From NCBI GenBank assembly GCA_933228675.1, contig OW121743.1:81481863-81545862 (forward strand): a DNA stretch of 64,000 nt. The letters run 5' to 3'. Under the pieces are notes generated by a model. That model saw only the letters and a list, made by a program, of their open reading frames with translations. It was not told the DNA's origin and searched no databases. The translations under genes and the position numbers were made by a program. Source of the stretch: Stomorhina lunata (taxonomy: Eukaryota; Arthropoda; Insecta; Diptera; Rhiniidae). This document shows, one piece after another, positions 34,691 to 44,613 of the stretch (the first letter of the stretch is position 1; the number at the start of each line of letters is the position of its first letter).

Positions 34691-34934
34691 TGATTATAAA
34701 AAATGGGGGTACAAACGAGCCTTCTGCGCTCATGCAAGTAATAAAGGTAATCAGATATCATCGTACCAATTTGCTTTTTCCCTTTTTCAAGCAATTATTT
34801 GTGCATTTCGGACCATTATTTTAGGGAATGTCGGATATCAAGCAACGGTTCTGATCTTAACTTATAAGCCCAGACTTATCTTGATTTCCTTCATTTGAAC
34901 TGTGGACACTGACCTTTTGTGGTATCACCTTGGA

Positions 34935-34990
34935 AAACTACGTTCTTCTTCTGTTATCATTGACTCCAGTGGATCGTAGGGAACTATGTT
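34935..34990 (-). mobile_element. 36-bp LINE 3'-end insertion with target duplication
   Basis: AAACTACGTT (34935-34944) and GAACTATGTT (34981-34990) flank 36 bp reading CTTCTTCTGTTATCATTGAC and onward, the reversed LINE tail. Family F copies at 34480 and 41460 carry the unoccupied site GGGGAACWACGTTAACA, so the empty site is visible in the same window. The duplications differ at two bases, suggesting an old event. Confidence 0.8.
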
Positions 34991-35019
34991 AACACCCATC
35001 AATGCAGTGAGCTAATCAC

Positions 35020-35135
35020 CCCTATCGTGAATATCATCTCCCATGGGAATCGTGTTCCAAACTTTCTTATATGTTTTGCAGTGTAAAAAAGTTTTGGAAT
35101 CACGATTCCCATTTGAGATGATATTCGCGATAGGG
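35020..35135. repeat. Inverted repeat with arms of about 46 bp
   Basis: CCCTATCGTGAATATCATCT at 35020 pairs with AGATGATATTCGCGATAGGG ending at 35135. Pairing continues inward through GGGAATCGTG / CACGATTCCC and TTCCAAACTTT / AAAGTTTTGGAA, with a few mismatches and two single-base gaps. The loop is about 22 nt. No coding content. Confidence 0.9.
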
Positions 35136-35175
35136 ATGTTCGGCCTTTGACCTTAACAGGTCGTAAATATGGGTC

Positions 35176-35980
35176 ATTTAAGTAAGTAAGTACATACTTT
35201 AACACAAACATATAATACCTTTCTTATCCATAGTGGTGTAGGGTATAAGTTCAAGTTTCTTCTTTAAGTATGAAGCTTTTTTTTACTAAGCACTTCATTT
35301 TCTTTCGTCTGTAAGGAGAGACGTTTTATACCTACATATGTACATATTTATAAATATAGGAGTGTTTGGATTTTCAAGTTAAGCTACCATTTTTTTTTTT
35401 CATAATTTCTTGAAAATTTCATTTTCTCACAAAAGTAACACGCTCAATTATTGTACGTCATCATCGTTACACATAAAGCAAATTTTGTACGTGCAACAAC
35501 GGTCAGTTGTTGTGGCAGACATTTAGCTTCGTATTTCTCATCCGCCGGAAATTCAACACATAACAACAGCACTATGCGATAAATATCAGCTGTTTCTTTA
35601 AGTTTCAAGAACATAAACTGTAAACTTTAGAAGTATCATATGAAAAGGGTAGAATCATTTAGGGATGTGTTGAAAGGTTATGGAATATGTTAAGCCTTAT
35701 GTGTTGTTGTTGAGTCTCAATATACGTAGAAAGAATATGTTGAAAGCAACAGGTTTAAAGAAGGAAACTTTAATATTTTGATGGACTTTGGAATTTATTA
35801 AATATTTTTAAATCATATGTTTAGAGCTTTTTGTTAATAAAACATATGGTTATACATATGTACTAAGTCCCCATAACTACATTAGTAAAATGTTAAGACA
35901 GAAAGTTGGAAATGTTTTAACCATGTTAAGTTAAAGAAATATCCTAATGGTTCGGGTATACATGTTATACCAAAGGGATG
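35176..35980. other. AT-rich stretch without gene
   Basis: A more GC-balanced stretch at 35450-35600 contains TCAGTTG at 35503 and a CATAAAG about 30 bp upstream. This looks faintly like an initiator with a TATA-like box, but no downstream element or transcript support is visible. Otherwise nothing was recognised. Confidence 0.4.
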
Positions 35981-35983
35981 TTA

Positions 35984-36134
35984 CACGGCATTTACACATG
36001 CAAGTGCAAGCTCAATACATTTATATTTTTTTACTAACACAATCACACTTCTGCAAGTTGTAGGCTCACTGGCAAGCGATTTTGATTGCCAGTGATTTTT
36101 TTACTACAAGTCACTTACGTGTGTAAACGTACTG
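35984..36134. mobile_element. 151-bp MITE with TTA target duplication
   Basis: The left end CACGGCATTTACACATGCAA and the complement of the right end CAGTACGTTTACACACGTAA match over about 23 bp with a handful of mismatches. TTA flanks both sides (35981-35983 and 36135-36137). The centre contains a second inverted repeat, TCACTGGCAA / TTGCCAGTGA. A 3-bp TTA duplication suggests a PIF/Harbinger-derived MITE. Confidence 0.75.
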
Positions 36135-36178
36135 TTAATGACAATTTCACGATAGTTGTAGATCGAAAGAGGCTTCTA

Positions 36179-37480
36179 ATGGGTGTTTTTTTAGAGGTAT
36201 AGAACTTCGAATTGAAATAAAACACAAGAAAATCGTTTTAATGTCCATCAATTTGGCTTTATTGGAAGGATAATTTTATGCCATTAATGTTTAAATATGA
36301 TTTCGGGCATGTGGCCGCCGCGGCTGGCTCGAATAAAGCCAATTCTACAGGTCCAATTTTCAACTACTTTTTCGAGCATATGGGGCCGTATGTTGGCAAT
36401 AACGCCACGAATGTTGGCTTCCAAGTCCCCTAACGTTTCTGGTTTGTTGGCGTAGACGAGTGACTTCACATATCCCCAAAAAAATAATCCAGTGGTGTAA
36501 AATCGCACGATCTTGGTGGCCAATTGACAGGTCCATTCCGCGAAATTATGCTCTCATCGAATGTTTCCTTCAATAAATCAATTGTGACGTGCGCTGTGTG
36601 GCATGTAGCGCCGTCTTGTTGGAACCACAACTCATCCACATTCATGCCATCCAATTGGGGAACAAAATAGTCGGTTATCATGGCTCTATACCGGTCTCCA
36701 TTTATGGTAACTGACTCTCCAGCATTATTTCGGAAGAAGTATGGCCCAATGACTCCACCAGCCCATAGAGCATACCAAACAGTCAGTTTTTGTGGATGTA
36801 ATGGCGTCTCAAGGGTCTCATGTGAATTCTCTTCACTCCAAATGCGGCAATTTTGCTTGTTGACGTAGCCATTCAACCAAAAATGAGCCTCATCACTGAA
36901 CAAAATTTTGCGATGAAAATCAGCATCGAGATCAATCTCATTTTCGGCCCATACACCAAAATCACGACGCATTGCATGGTCTCGCGGCTTTAATTCTTGC
37001 ACAAGCTGGATCTTGTAAGGTCGCAAGCCAAGATCTTTGCGCAAAATCTTCCATAAAGTTGATGGACAAAGCTGCAATTGCTGTGCACGGTGGCGAATCG
37101 ATTCATTCGGGTCCTCTTCAACACTTTGCTCTACAGCGGCAATTGTTTCTTCGGTGCGCACTGTTCGACGTCGCTGCGGATGCGTATTATCACATAGAGT
37201 AAAAGTAGTGCGAAAACGATCCATGGTTAACCGAATTAATTGCTCTGATGGACGATTATGTCGACCATAAAATGGACGGAGCTTGCGGTAAACTTCGCGA
37301 ACTGAACCATTATTTTCGAAATAAATTTGCACGATTTTCAAGCGTTGTTCTTTTGTCAACCTGTTCATGATGAAATGACAAACCAAACTAAATATTAATC
37401 ACTTGACAGCTGGCAAAATGGCCGCCAGTTAAAAAAGTGATGCCAACTTAAAGTTCTATACCTCAATAAAAAACACCCGA
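36179..37480 (-). mobile_element. Mariner transposon, DD41D (rosa-like) type, near complete
   Basis: GGGTGTTTTTTTAGAGGTAT at the left and the complement of AGGTATAGAACTT with GGGTGTTTTTTATTG at the right form imperfect terminal inverted repeats of about 28 bp. The duplicated TA lies at 36177-36178 and 37481-37482. Total length is 1302 bp, typical of mariners. A transposase gene fills most of it on the minus strand. Confidence 0.93.
36284..37368 (-). pseudogene. Mariner transposase (DD41D), one-base frameshift
   Basis: From MNRLTKEQRLKIVQIYFENN (37368 downwards) the protein has an N-terminal helix-turn-helix, the linker RRRTVRTEETIAAVEQSVEE, and a second DNA-binding part with IRHRAQQLQLCPSTLWKILR. 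The catalytic domain has the first Asp in ILFSDEAHFWLNG, the second in ELWFQQDGATCHTAH and the third in FTPLDYFF. Counting to the PLDYF Asp gives 41 residues between the second and third acids, hence DD41D, as in the rosa-type mariners of flies. At about 36478-36484 the T run has seven bases where eight are needed to continue into FFWGYVKSLVYANKPETL in the frame 36284-36523. The upstream frame ends at GDM. The protein is otherwise intact, about 360 residues if in frame. A homopolymer sequencing error is possible. Confidence 0.92.
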
Positions 37481-37482
37481 TA

Positions 37483-38549
37483 CAAGTGACATAAAATGGC
37501 TAACATTAACATTATTGTCAGATTAGAGTAAAATAAATTGTAACAGGTTTTTAGGTGCTTACAAATTTCAACTTGGAGAATGTTAAGAATTCTAATTAAG
37601 TTCGAATTTTTAAATTTAATATTTACAAATATCATGTTAATATTTAAGACTCAAATTCAACTTAACTCCGCTGTCATTGCACAAAATCCTAGAATAAAAT
37701 TTAAAAAATTAATAACGCCATTTTGAAATCTTATACCACATTTTGAAAAAACAAATAGAAAAAAACATTATATTATATACAAAAAATTCCAAATGTATTT
37801 TATACTCAAGTTCATTAACATCTATTTACTTTATTTGATAACTAGTCGTTAAACCCCACCAAACAAACGCCACCCAAAATTAAAACAGACAAAATTTAAC
37901 TCTTCTACGTCTTCTCTAAAGTCAAATAAAAAAGCAAATAAAATAAATTAACGAAAAAATAAAAAAAATCAGGCATTTTAAAGTACATATTTTTGTATTG
38001 CACATGTAGCCATTTCAAACACTTGTACTTTTCGTTGTTTGCTATTTCATTATCTTGTTTTGCCATCATCATTATCGTTTTATAAGCTAATAAATGGATT
38101 AACAAAATTTTTTTTCTGTGTTCATTCACTCATAGAAATGGGTTTGCAAATGAACTAATTGAAGCTAGATTTAAATACTACATTTTATGAAAGGCTTTTT
38201 AAAATAAATTTTCTTGGAAAAAATGGCAAAAAGGAGATTTTAGGGGCTTTAAGTTCCCCCCTAAAATATTTTGCATATATCCAAGAAACCATATTGGTTC
38301 AGTCGCATTTTCATCCACACTTTATCTGTAGATGTCCAGACTTCCACATCCTACTAACTTATCCTGAAATTTAAAGCCTCACCTAAACATTTCCTTTCGC
38401 ACAAGGATAGAAGTATTTCGGTCTGACCTGAAAAAGAAATAAATTTGAGCGTAGAACAAAGGGTTTAAATAACATGTCTTAAAAAGAAATGTCGTAAAAT
38501 TACAGTTATAAAATATAAAAAGCTTTATCTCTTCGTTTCACCACATTTT
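37483..38549. other. AT-rich stretch without gene
   Basis: The frames at 37905-38129 (minus) and 38159-38374 (plus) show no family resemblance and have AT-driven composition. No repeat ends were recognised. Confidence 0.5.
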
Positions 38550-39480
38550 ATCTTTCTTCTTCTGTTATCCTTGTCTGCCAGTGGATCACATTATTTTTTA
38601 TCGAACTCTATTGCAAGCTGTTAGGCATACGTCACTCAATGAATATTTTGCTGCTTGCAACTCCGCATCAATTGATTGAATGATCAACACGACGGCAGCT
38701 TCCCTGTGGATTCCAACAAAGCGCTTGTCGAGCAATGTTGGTATTTGGCCTTCGAAGTGTGTGGCCTATCCACCGCCATTTTCGTTGACATATCTCTATA
38801 GAAGCAGGGAAATCTTCATTTCTTATGCGATTCTGCCACCATTTATTAAGGATTTACCGAAAGCATTTGTGCGTTTCCAAGTTTCGCAACCTTAATACAA
38901 GATAAATATTCGTAACTTAGTGGTTGTTGATATTTGCCAAGATTTTCAAATAGCTCGGAGAAGGCCCTGTGCTAGAATAACAGAAGACACATATAATAAC
39001 CTCGTTATCTACATTGATATGTATAATCTTTGTCTTGGAAATATTGATTATCAGCCCATCTGCCCGAGATTCAACAGTGATAGCGCCAGTGTTTTCTTAA
39101 GGTGACCTGAGCTTTGGCTTAGAAAACATACGTCATCAGCGTATTTCAAGTCCTCGAGTTGATTAAGGGAGGACCCGACATTTAAAATCCACGTACATTG
39201 CCCGAATCAAGCTCAGAATTTTCGTTGGCATGTTACGATTTTCTAAAATTCCCCATATATAGCTCCTATTGACACTATCAAAGGCTTCATAAAGTCGATA
39301 AACTTTAGGTAAATAGGGGTGCGGAATTGATTACATTGCAATTTTTACTGTGTGATAAGATCGATTCTCCCTGAATCCAAACTGATTTTCTCGTCGCCTT
39401 TACTTTCAGCCAACTCAGCTTGGCTCGCTTGTTCATCTACCCACATTCTCTTGTCCCTCCTTGCAGTCCTTTCCTATAGT
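38550..39480 (-). mobile_element. RTE-like LINE, 3' half, deleted
   Basis: At the left is the reversed LINE tail (TTCTTCTGTTATCCTTG near 38555). Then follow the C-terminal blocks, the WNPQ and WRWIG equivalents (38690-38790), a deletion to the KILNL / WRILENR block near 39190-39270, FIDF-like sequence near 39290, and the QFGFRE block at 39370-39390. From 39410 the endonuclease-RT linker (RRDKRMWVDEQASQAELA) is joined on directly. The YADD box lies at about 39125-39150 (reversed), out of order after a deletion. Dead copy. Confidence 0.8.
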
Positions 39481-39660
39481 AAAAACTATAACATCATTCA
39501 GTTTGCTCTTCTTCTGTTATCATTGACTCCCAGAGCATAGGGTCTCGCTTTTTCATCTACCCATATTCTCCTGTCCCTCCTTGCAGACCTTTCCTATAGT
39601 AAAAACTACAACATCACTCATTTTGCTCTTCTTCTGTTATCATTGACTCCCAGAGCATAG
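39425..39660 (-). repeat. Tandem duplication of about 118 bp of LINE-linker plus LINE-tail
   Basis: TCATCTACCCACATTCTC, GTCCCTCCTTGCAG, CCTTTCCTATAGTAAAAACT, ACAACATCACTCATTTTGCT, then CTTCTTCTGTTATCATTGAC and CCAGAGCATAG occur twice in tandem (first at about 39432-39540, second at about 39551-39660). Each unit joins a piece of the LINE linker to the extreme 3' tail through a non-LINE spacer. Confidence 0.85.
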
Positions 39661-39664
39661 TCTC

Positions 39665-40150
39665 TCGGATAGAATTGGTTTCATTCATCAGGATGTTCTT
39701 GCATATATTACCCCTCGTATGATTACCCCTTGGAGTAGTATATTCTGTATTGTTGTTTTTTTCCATGCTTAAAACATCGTAAGTGCTTAGTCGATGGATG
39801 ATGAGTACAAAGACAAGAGCCACGTTTGTAGAGCGAGCCGCTCGATCCGAGGCAGACGTCCGCTTGTAGTCGCAACTAACATATTGAACAGACACTACAG
39901 TTTCGTACTTCACCAAGTACAATTATCTTAGACCCTTAGACCAAATACGTCGGAATGGCTCCAGGGTAACTCCCTCTTACGTTAGCCCTGACCGTTGTTT
40001 AATGTATCTTCAACTAGGCTGCTCAGGTTTCCAGGATGTACCGCGAGGAGGTGTGGGTAGGAATTGAATACAGTTATTACCTGTTAGCAGGAAACCCAGG
40101 CAACAACTGCATCCCATTTACATCCAAGAATGCTCTACTCATTGTGGAGT
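39665..40150 (+). repeat. Dispersed repeat family G, copy 2
   Basis: It matches 22115-22560 in the same orientation. Relative to that copy it has a 50-60-bp segment (CGCTTGTAGTCGCAACTAAC region) inserted or retained near 39850-39900 and lacks the LINE tail, continuing instead into AACTGCATCCCATTTACATC. A broken minus-strand frame (102 aa, 39614-39922) contains TEYTTPRGN. A lost protein is possible but not identifiable. Confidence 0.7.
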
Positions 40151-41324
40151 TTTAAGTTTCGGATGTTTTTGTACCCGAGGCCCATAACACATTAAAATCA
40201 TAGAATTTTTTTGTGTTGACTAGTGTTATAGTGTTATAGTCGAATGGTATGACTATATAGTATTAGATAAGAACACTTCAAAATTTAAAATGTAAATTGA
40301 AAAAACTAAAATGTAAAAGAAATGAATTAATTGAAATTAAAATGGACTGATCTCCATCAATATAAAGCAACAGATATTTTATTTTACTCAATTCTATATC
40401 TAGACTAATTGTATAACTGTGTGTGCACATTGGAAGCAACAGATTCTTAAGTATTTCCTAGATCATCAGTATCTATGCACCATGTATATGCTACGTCTGT
40501 CTATATGTCTATGCAAAAATTTGCAAACATGTGCAACAATTGTCTGCTCATGTAATTGTCTATTTTTCTGTATGCATTTTTTTTCGTTTTACTTCTATAT
40601 TGCCTTGTTCCAATTATATTCTATGTCTTGCTATAATTCAGTTTATTTTTTGTCTTATTCATTTCAAATGTTAAGTTATTTTTGTAAAAAGAAAAAAAAA
40701 TTAAACTAGAAAATAAGAGTAAATTTATTTATTTTACATATTCTCAATTCTTTTCCGTCAATGAACTAAATTTAGTATCAGGGGTATATAAAAAAAAACC
40801 TGTAAACCATTATTTTGGTTTATATTAACACCTTTTTCACATTAAAGTCTGGAAACTCTAGACTACACTTGTTCACAAATAAATCTGACAACACTTGGCT
40901 ATATTAAAATATATTACATAGGGTCTACACGTAACATAGTATCTAACATGATCTGAGATAAAATCATTATGGTTCTCTCCTACTTCCTTTCTCGTTTTGT
41001 TTGCACTAATCTCACACGGTATGAGTTTGCACGTAGCATTCCCGTTCGTCTTTACTTTATAATGTAGTCTATTTCGCCAGCTATTCAATATACTGGTATG
41101 TCCTTGCGATAATCAAGGACTAATCTTGAATTCAGGAAGACAAAATCCAAAACTTAATGACAGCTTCAATATTAAAAGATTTATATTAATCGCCAAAATT
41201 TCATCCTGAGAAACTCTAATGTGTCTTTGATTTATCAGTTTAGCTTCTTCTCCAATATCTTTAGGCTACCAGAACTAATTCAGTCTTGTTTATATTAACC
41301 ACAAGACCCTTATCATTAAGCTAT
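40151..41324. other. AT-rich stretch without gene
   Basis: The 96-aa frame 40419-40709 is Cys/Phe/Leu-rich and ends in poly-Lys from a poly-A run. I regard it as chance. No other feature was recognised. Confidence 0.5.
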
Positions 41325-41530
41325 AGTCAGAAGGTGATGTAGGCTTTGTTGGATACCAAGCAACGGTTCTGATTGGTCTTAATTTGTTAAGCCGAAACTT
41401 ATCTTGGTTATCCTTTATCTCAACTGTAGACACTGACCTCCCCGCTTTATCACCCGGGGAACTACGTTAACATCCGTTAATATAGTGAGCTAGCATGTGC
41501 CGCAAGTTCTCCTATAAGAACTATAAAAAT
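41325..41530 (+). repeat. Dispersed repeat family F, copy 4
   Basis: GATGTAGGCTTTGTTGGATA, CCAAGCAACGGTTCTGATTG, CTTATCTTGGTTATCCTTTA, CACCCGGGGAACTACGTTAA and GTGAGCTAGCATGTGCCGC lie in order. The AACTACGTTAACATCC site is uninterrupted. Confidence 0.8.
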
Positions 41531-42659
41531 ATGGGTTAGGACGTCGGGCTAGTAACCCACTCCTAGAAAAAACAATTACTATAGGTTATGTTAAGTTGAA
41601 AAGGTGATGCCAGGGAAGTGGCATCTTCACTCGGAGACCTTGGGGTCCATTGTGATCCCTTCTGAAAGTAAATAACGATAGCGGAAAGAGGAAGAAAGAG
41701 AAGAATGAAGGGAGTAGTTTCCAGATAGTGTTAGAGAGTAAACCCAACATTGACATCTTCATTTAACACTAACATGATGGCAATGTTAGCGATTTTATAA
41801 CAGGAAATATGGCAGTGTTCACACTGTATAATTAAATAATATTAAAAGAAAATTCAATTTTTTTGTTTTTTTTTTAACTTTTTCAATGTCGTTTTTCCTT
41901 CCTTTAATTTCCTACATTGATATGCTTTACGTGACATCTTGATTTTTATATTTATAATTTAAATATTTCCTTATTACGTGGCCTTTTCTCTGTGGAATTT
42001 AGTTATATTTTATGTATTAAAACTTAATGAAATTTTCACACAAGGACGTGTATTTACCCTGACATACTGAAAATATTGAAAATTGTTTGAGGAAAAAAAC
42101 AAGTTTTATTTTTTTTTTCTCAAGTTGCTTTAAATCATAATAAAGTTGTTGTGTCGTCCGAGTATGTATGAGCACAAGTATTTTATTTTTAATTTATTTA
42201 AACATTTTCGAGAGATGTCAAGAAATTGAGAGACATTACAAAACTAATGTTCGCAAAAAATAGGTTTTTCAAATTTTAAATTATCTAGCAAAATAATTTT
42301 TATTACACACAATTTGTTTTCTTGCTAATCGTCGACCAACTGACGTCTATATAATGATTCTACTTGCTAGTTATTTTTTCATTCGGCATTTTTTTTGCTC
42401 ATGACTTTTAGTTTTATTATATTTATATACCCTACACCATTATAAGAGGGAGGAATAACATAAGTTAGTTCTGTTTCATGTTACATATTCATTTACTATA
42501 GAATTTTGCAAAGCAAAAATGAAATATCGAAGTTAATAATGGATACCTTGGCAGATGTACGCTCTATTCACAAAAATCTTTTAACCAAATTTTGCAACAA
42601 AACTTTACTTTTCTGATCAATTCAATACAGAATATCATCTTTTAGAGCGAAAGTTGTTT
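41531..42659. other. AT-rich stretch with a family A start-like motif
   Basis: TATATACCCTACACCATTAT near 42425 resembles the left end of higher-fly family A repeats. The rest is poly-T-rich. No gene was seen. Confidence 0.45.
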
Positions 42660-42800
42660 GTGGTTCGTCCAGCGGCGTAAAATCACAAGTTCATGGCGGC
42701 CAATTGGCATTGCCAAATCGATAAATTACGCGATTGGGAAACTTCTTATTCAATAACTGAATCGTTTGACCGTTTGGCATCAATGAAGTTTAAATTAAGT
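42660..42800 (-). mobile_element. DD41D-type mariner fragment
   Basis: GTAAAATCACAAGTTCATGG, CGGCCAATTGGCATT and AATAACTGAATCGTTTGACC align with 36495-36595 of the intact mariner, where GTAAAATCGCACGATCTTGG and GGCCAATTGACAGGTCC encode the NWPPRSCD region just before the third catalytic Asp. It is strongly diverged. Confidence 0.65.
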
Positions 42801-43814
42801 TTTCAAACTTTTTACTTAATAAATTTTAAAGGATGACAGCTCAATTTGACAGCCAATTTACTTTCTAACCTTAAAATTAACTTTAAAATTATCCATCTGC
42901 ATTTTCAAAATTTGGCAATTTCTTGAAAAGTCTGTTCTCGAACACGGAAAACACATAATCAGTTTAAAAGCAAATATGGCTCCTTATGATAGTCCAGCGA
43001 CCTGCAGTCCGATATCCTTCCCATTTAGAAACAAAGTTTTTTGAAAAATCTATTTCAAAAAAAGCTCAACAGATGGTCAATAAAATTTAAATTTTCGAAA
43101 ATATTTGTGTGTATGTAAGTACATACATAATATGTATTTCTAATGCATGAATACATTATAAATAAAATTTCATTGAACTAAATATTCGCAGCATTAAAAG
43201 GCGCTAATTATACGAGTAAACATATTATAGCAACAAAAACGACAACAACAACAGCAGCAGCATCAATGACAGCAGAGGTTGTCACAGCGTTTTCTGCTGC
43301 AGCAACGGCAGCAACAAATGCAGTTGTGCATTAAACTATGTATAAGTAGATATAACTCAAAGTTTATAGTACATGATATAGTTTCGTAGTTTTTGTTGTT
43401 TGTTTTTGTAAATTTAACGACGACGAAACGGAAAAATATTTAGCATGTATACACTGAGAAAATTTATTACATGACAACTACGACTGTGCTGCTGCTGTTG
43501 CTATCATGTATTAGGTCAAGGACAAATTTATGTTACATATAATAATTTATAAACATTTTATAGAAAGGGTGGCCAAATTTGCGGTTAGAAAGTAAATAGT
43601 CTTTAACTTTTTTTCTGTCAAATTTAGTTTTACTAATACCAATAACGTAATTTAAAAATATGAGAATTAATTGTGGAATATGGAACATTTTTTTTTTACA
43701 TAAGTAGCTTCGCTTTTCAATGTCAATTAATCGACGAATTTCATCTTTAAAAACGTCAGTTTTTTGTTATTTATTTACATAAACCTGGTCTTTCAAAATA
43801 ATCTAGCGTTGTTA
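42801..43814. other. AT-rich stretch with one CAG-rich coding-like segment
   Basis: At 43193-43335 a pyrimidine-poor acceptor-like ATTCGCAG precedes an open stretch reading through ATKTTTTTAAASMTAEVV and AFSAAATAATNAVVH before a stop. The Thr/Ala-rich composition resembles low-complexity parts of Trf2, but no good donor follows and no match is recognised. The remainder has no feature. Confidence 0.35.
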
Positions 43815-43950
43815 AATAAGAAGTACATAACGCCCAATTTACATCTCCAAATCGAAAAATAATTTGACAATGAAATCTCTCATGTAATAACTGAACTGTT
43901 TGGCCAGCTGTGTGGAGCGTGTTTCTTAAACAGCGAAGGGCGCCATTTTT
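43815..43950 (-). mobile_element. Second DD41D-type mariner fragment
   Basis: ACGCCCAATTTACATCTCCA, ATAACTGAACTGTTTGGCC and GTGTGGAGCGTG align with the same mariner region as 42660-42800 (NWPP back towards CHTAHVTIDLL). Surrounding TTTTCTGTCAAATT sequence may be further remnants. Confidence 0.5.
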
Positions 43951-44421
43951 GTGCTGCCCATCACTGTTCTGAAACTAAAATTCACTGATGTCAACATTAG
44001 TCAATTGCTACCACAAAAAAATTGTTATGTGTGGTAGGGCAGAGAATTAATGATGGTGATTTCTCACAAAAATGTTGCACAAATGTTCTTAAAAAAAAAA
44101 CGTGCAACTTTTTAAAATTTATCATGTTCTTTTCATAATTTGTTGCATCAAAAACATGGGAAAATGTTATATTTTCTACACTTACTCAACGAGCACATGC
44201 AAAAAGTGCCACTTTTTTAGAACCCTGCTGTTACTGTGTGTACATATTTGCTTTAGAAAAAATGTCAAAAACATATTTATAAAGTTGCAAATAAAATGGA
44301 CGCTAGAAAAATTTTAATCAGGGAATTGTTGGAAACATCATCTTATTGTTACTCACGCTTCTGTTTTGATTGGTTAAAAAGTGACGTAAATCCTATTTGA
44401 AACTGTAAATATAAATCGCTA
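43951..44421. other. AT-rich stretch without gene
   Basis: A 71-aa frame at 44102-44317 shows no family resemblance. Nothing else was recognised. Confidence 0.5.
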
Positions 44422-44613
44422 ATTAAATGACAAACGAGCAAAATTTGAATTGCGTTTCTAGTTGCATAAAATGTAACACTATTCAAGGGAACTGGAAAAA
44501 CCCAAAAAATGTGCATATTAAATGACAAACGAACAAAATTTGAATTGCGTTTCTAGTTGCATAAAATGTAACACTATTCAAGGGAACTGGTAAAACCCAA
44601 AAAATGTGCATAG
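44422..44613 (+). repeat. 95-bp tandem duplication
   Basis: The block starting AAATGACAAACGAGCAAAAT at 44425 repeats from 44520 with only about two substitutions over 95 bp, through CACTATTCAAGGGAACTGG and CCCAAAAAATGTGCATA. The two copies are directly adjacent, so this is a recent local duplication. Confidence 0.95.

Larger units (their letters stand above)
34820..35175 (+). repeat. Family F copy 3 with LINE-tail insertion and long hairpin
   Basis: TATCAAGCAACGGTTCTGAT, CTTATCTTGAT and ACTGTGGACACTGA identify family F. A 36-bp LINE tail interrupts the AACTACGTTAACACCC site. Beyond ACCCATCAATGCAGTGAGCT the sequence folds into the hairpin at 35020-35135 and ends with the family A phrase CGGCCTTTGACCTTAACAGG. 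Confidence 0.7.

Noticed and set aside
35450..35600. Core promoter (TCAGTTG initiator at 35503 with CATAAAG upstream)
   Set aside because: No DPE-like match at the expected +28 to +33 position and no associated exon; such 5-6-bp matches are expected by chance.
36680..37270. Plus-strand frames of 62-77 aa inside the mariner
   Set aside because: Antisense shadows of the transposase coding sequence.
40419..40709. 96-aa plus-strand open frame
   Set aside because: Its Cys/Phe/Leu/Tyr-rich composition follows from TT/TG-rich DNA, it ends in poly-Lys from a poly-A run, and it has no family resemblance.
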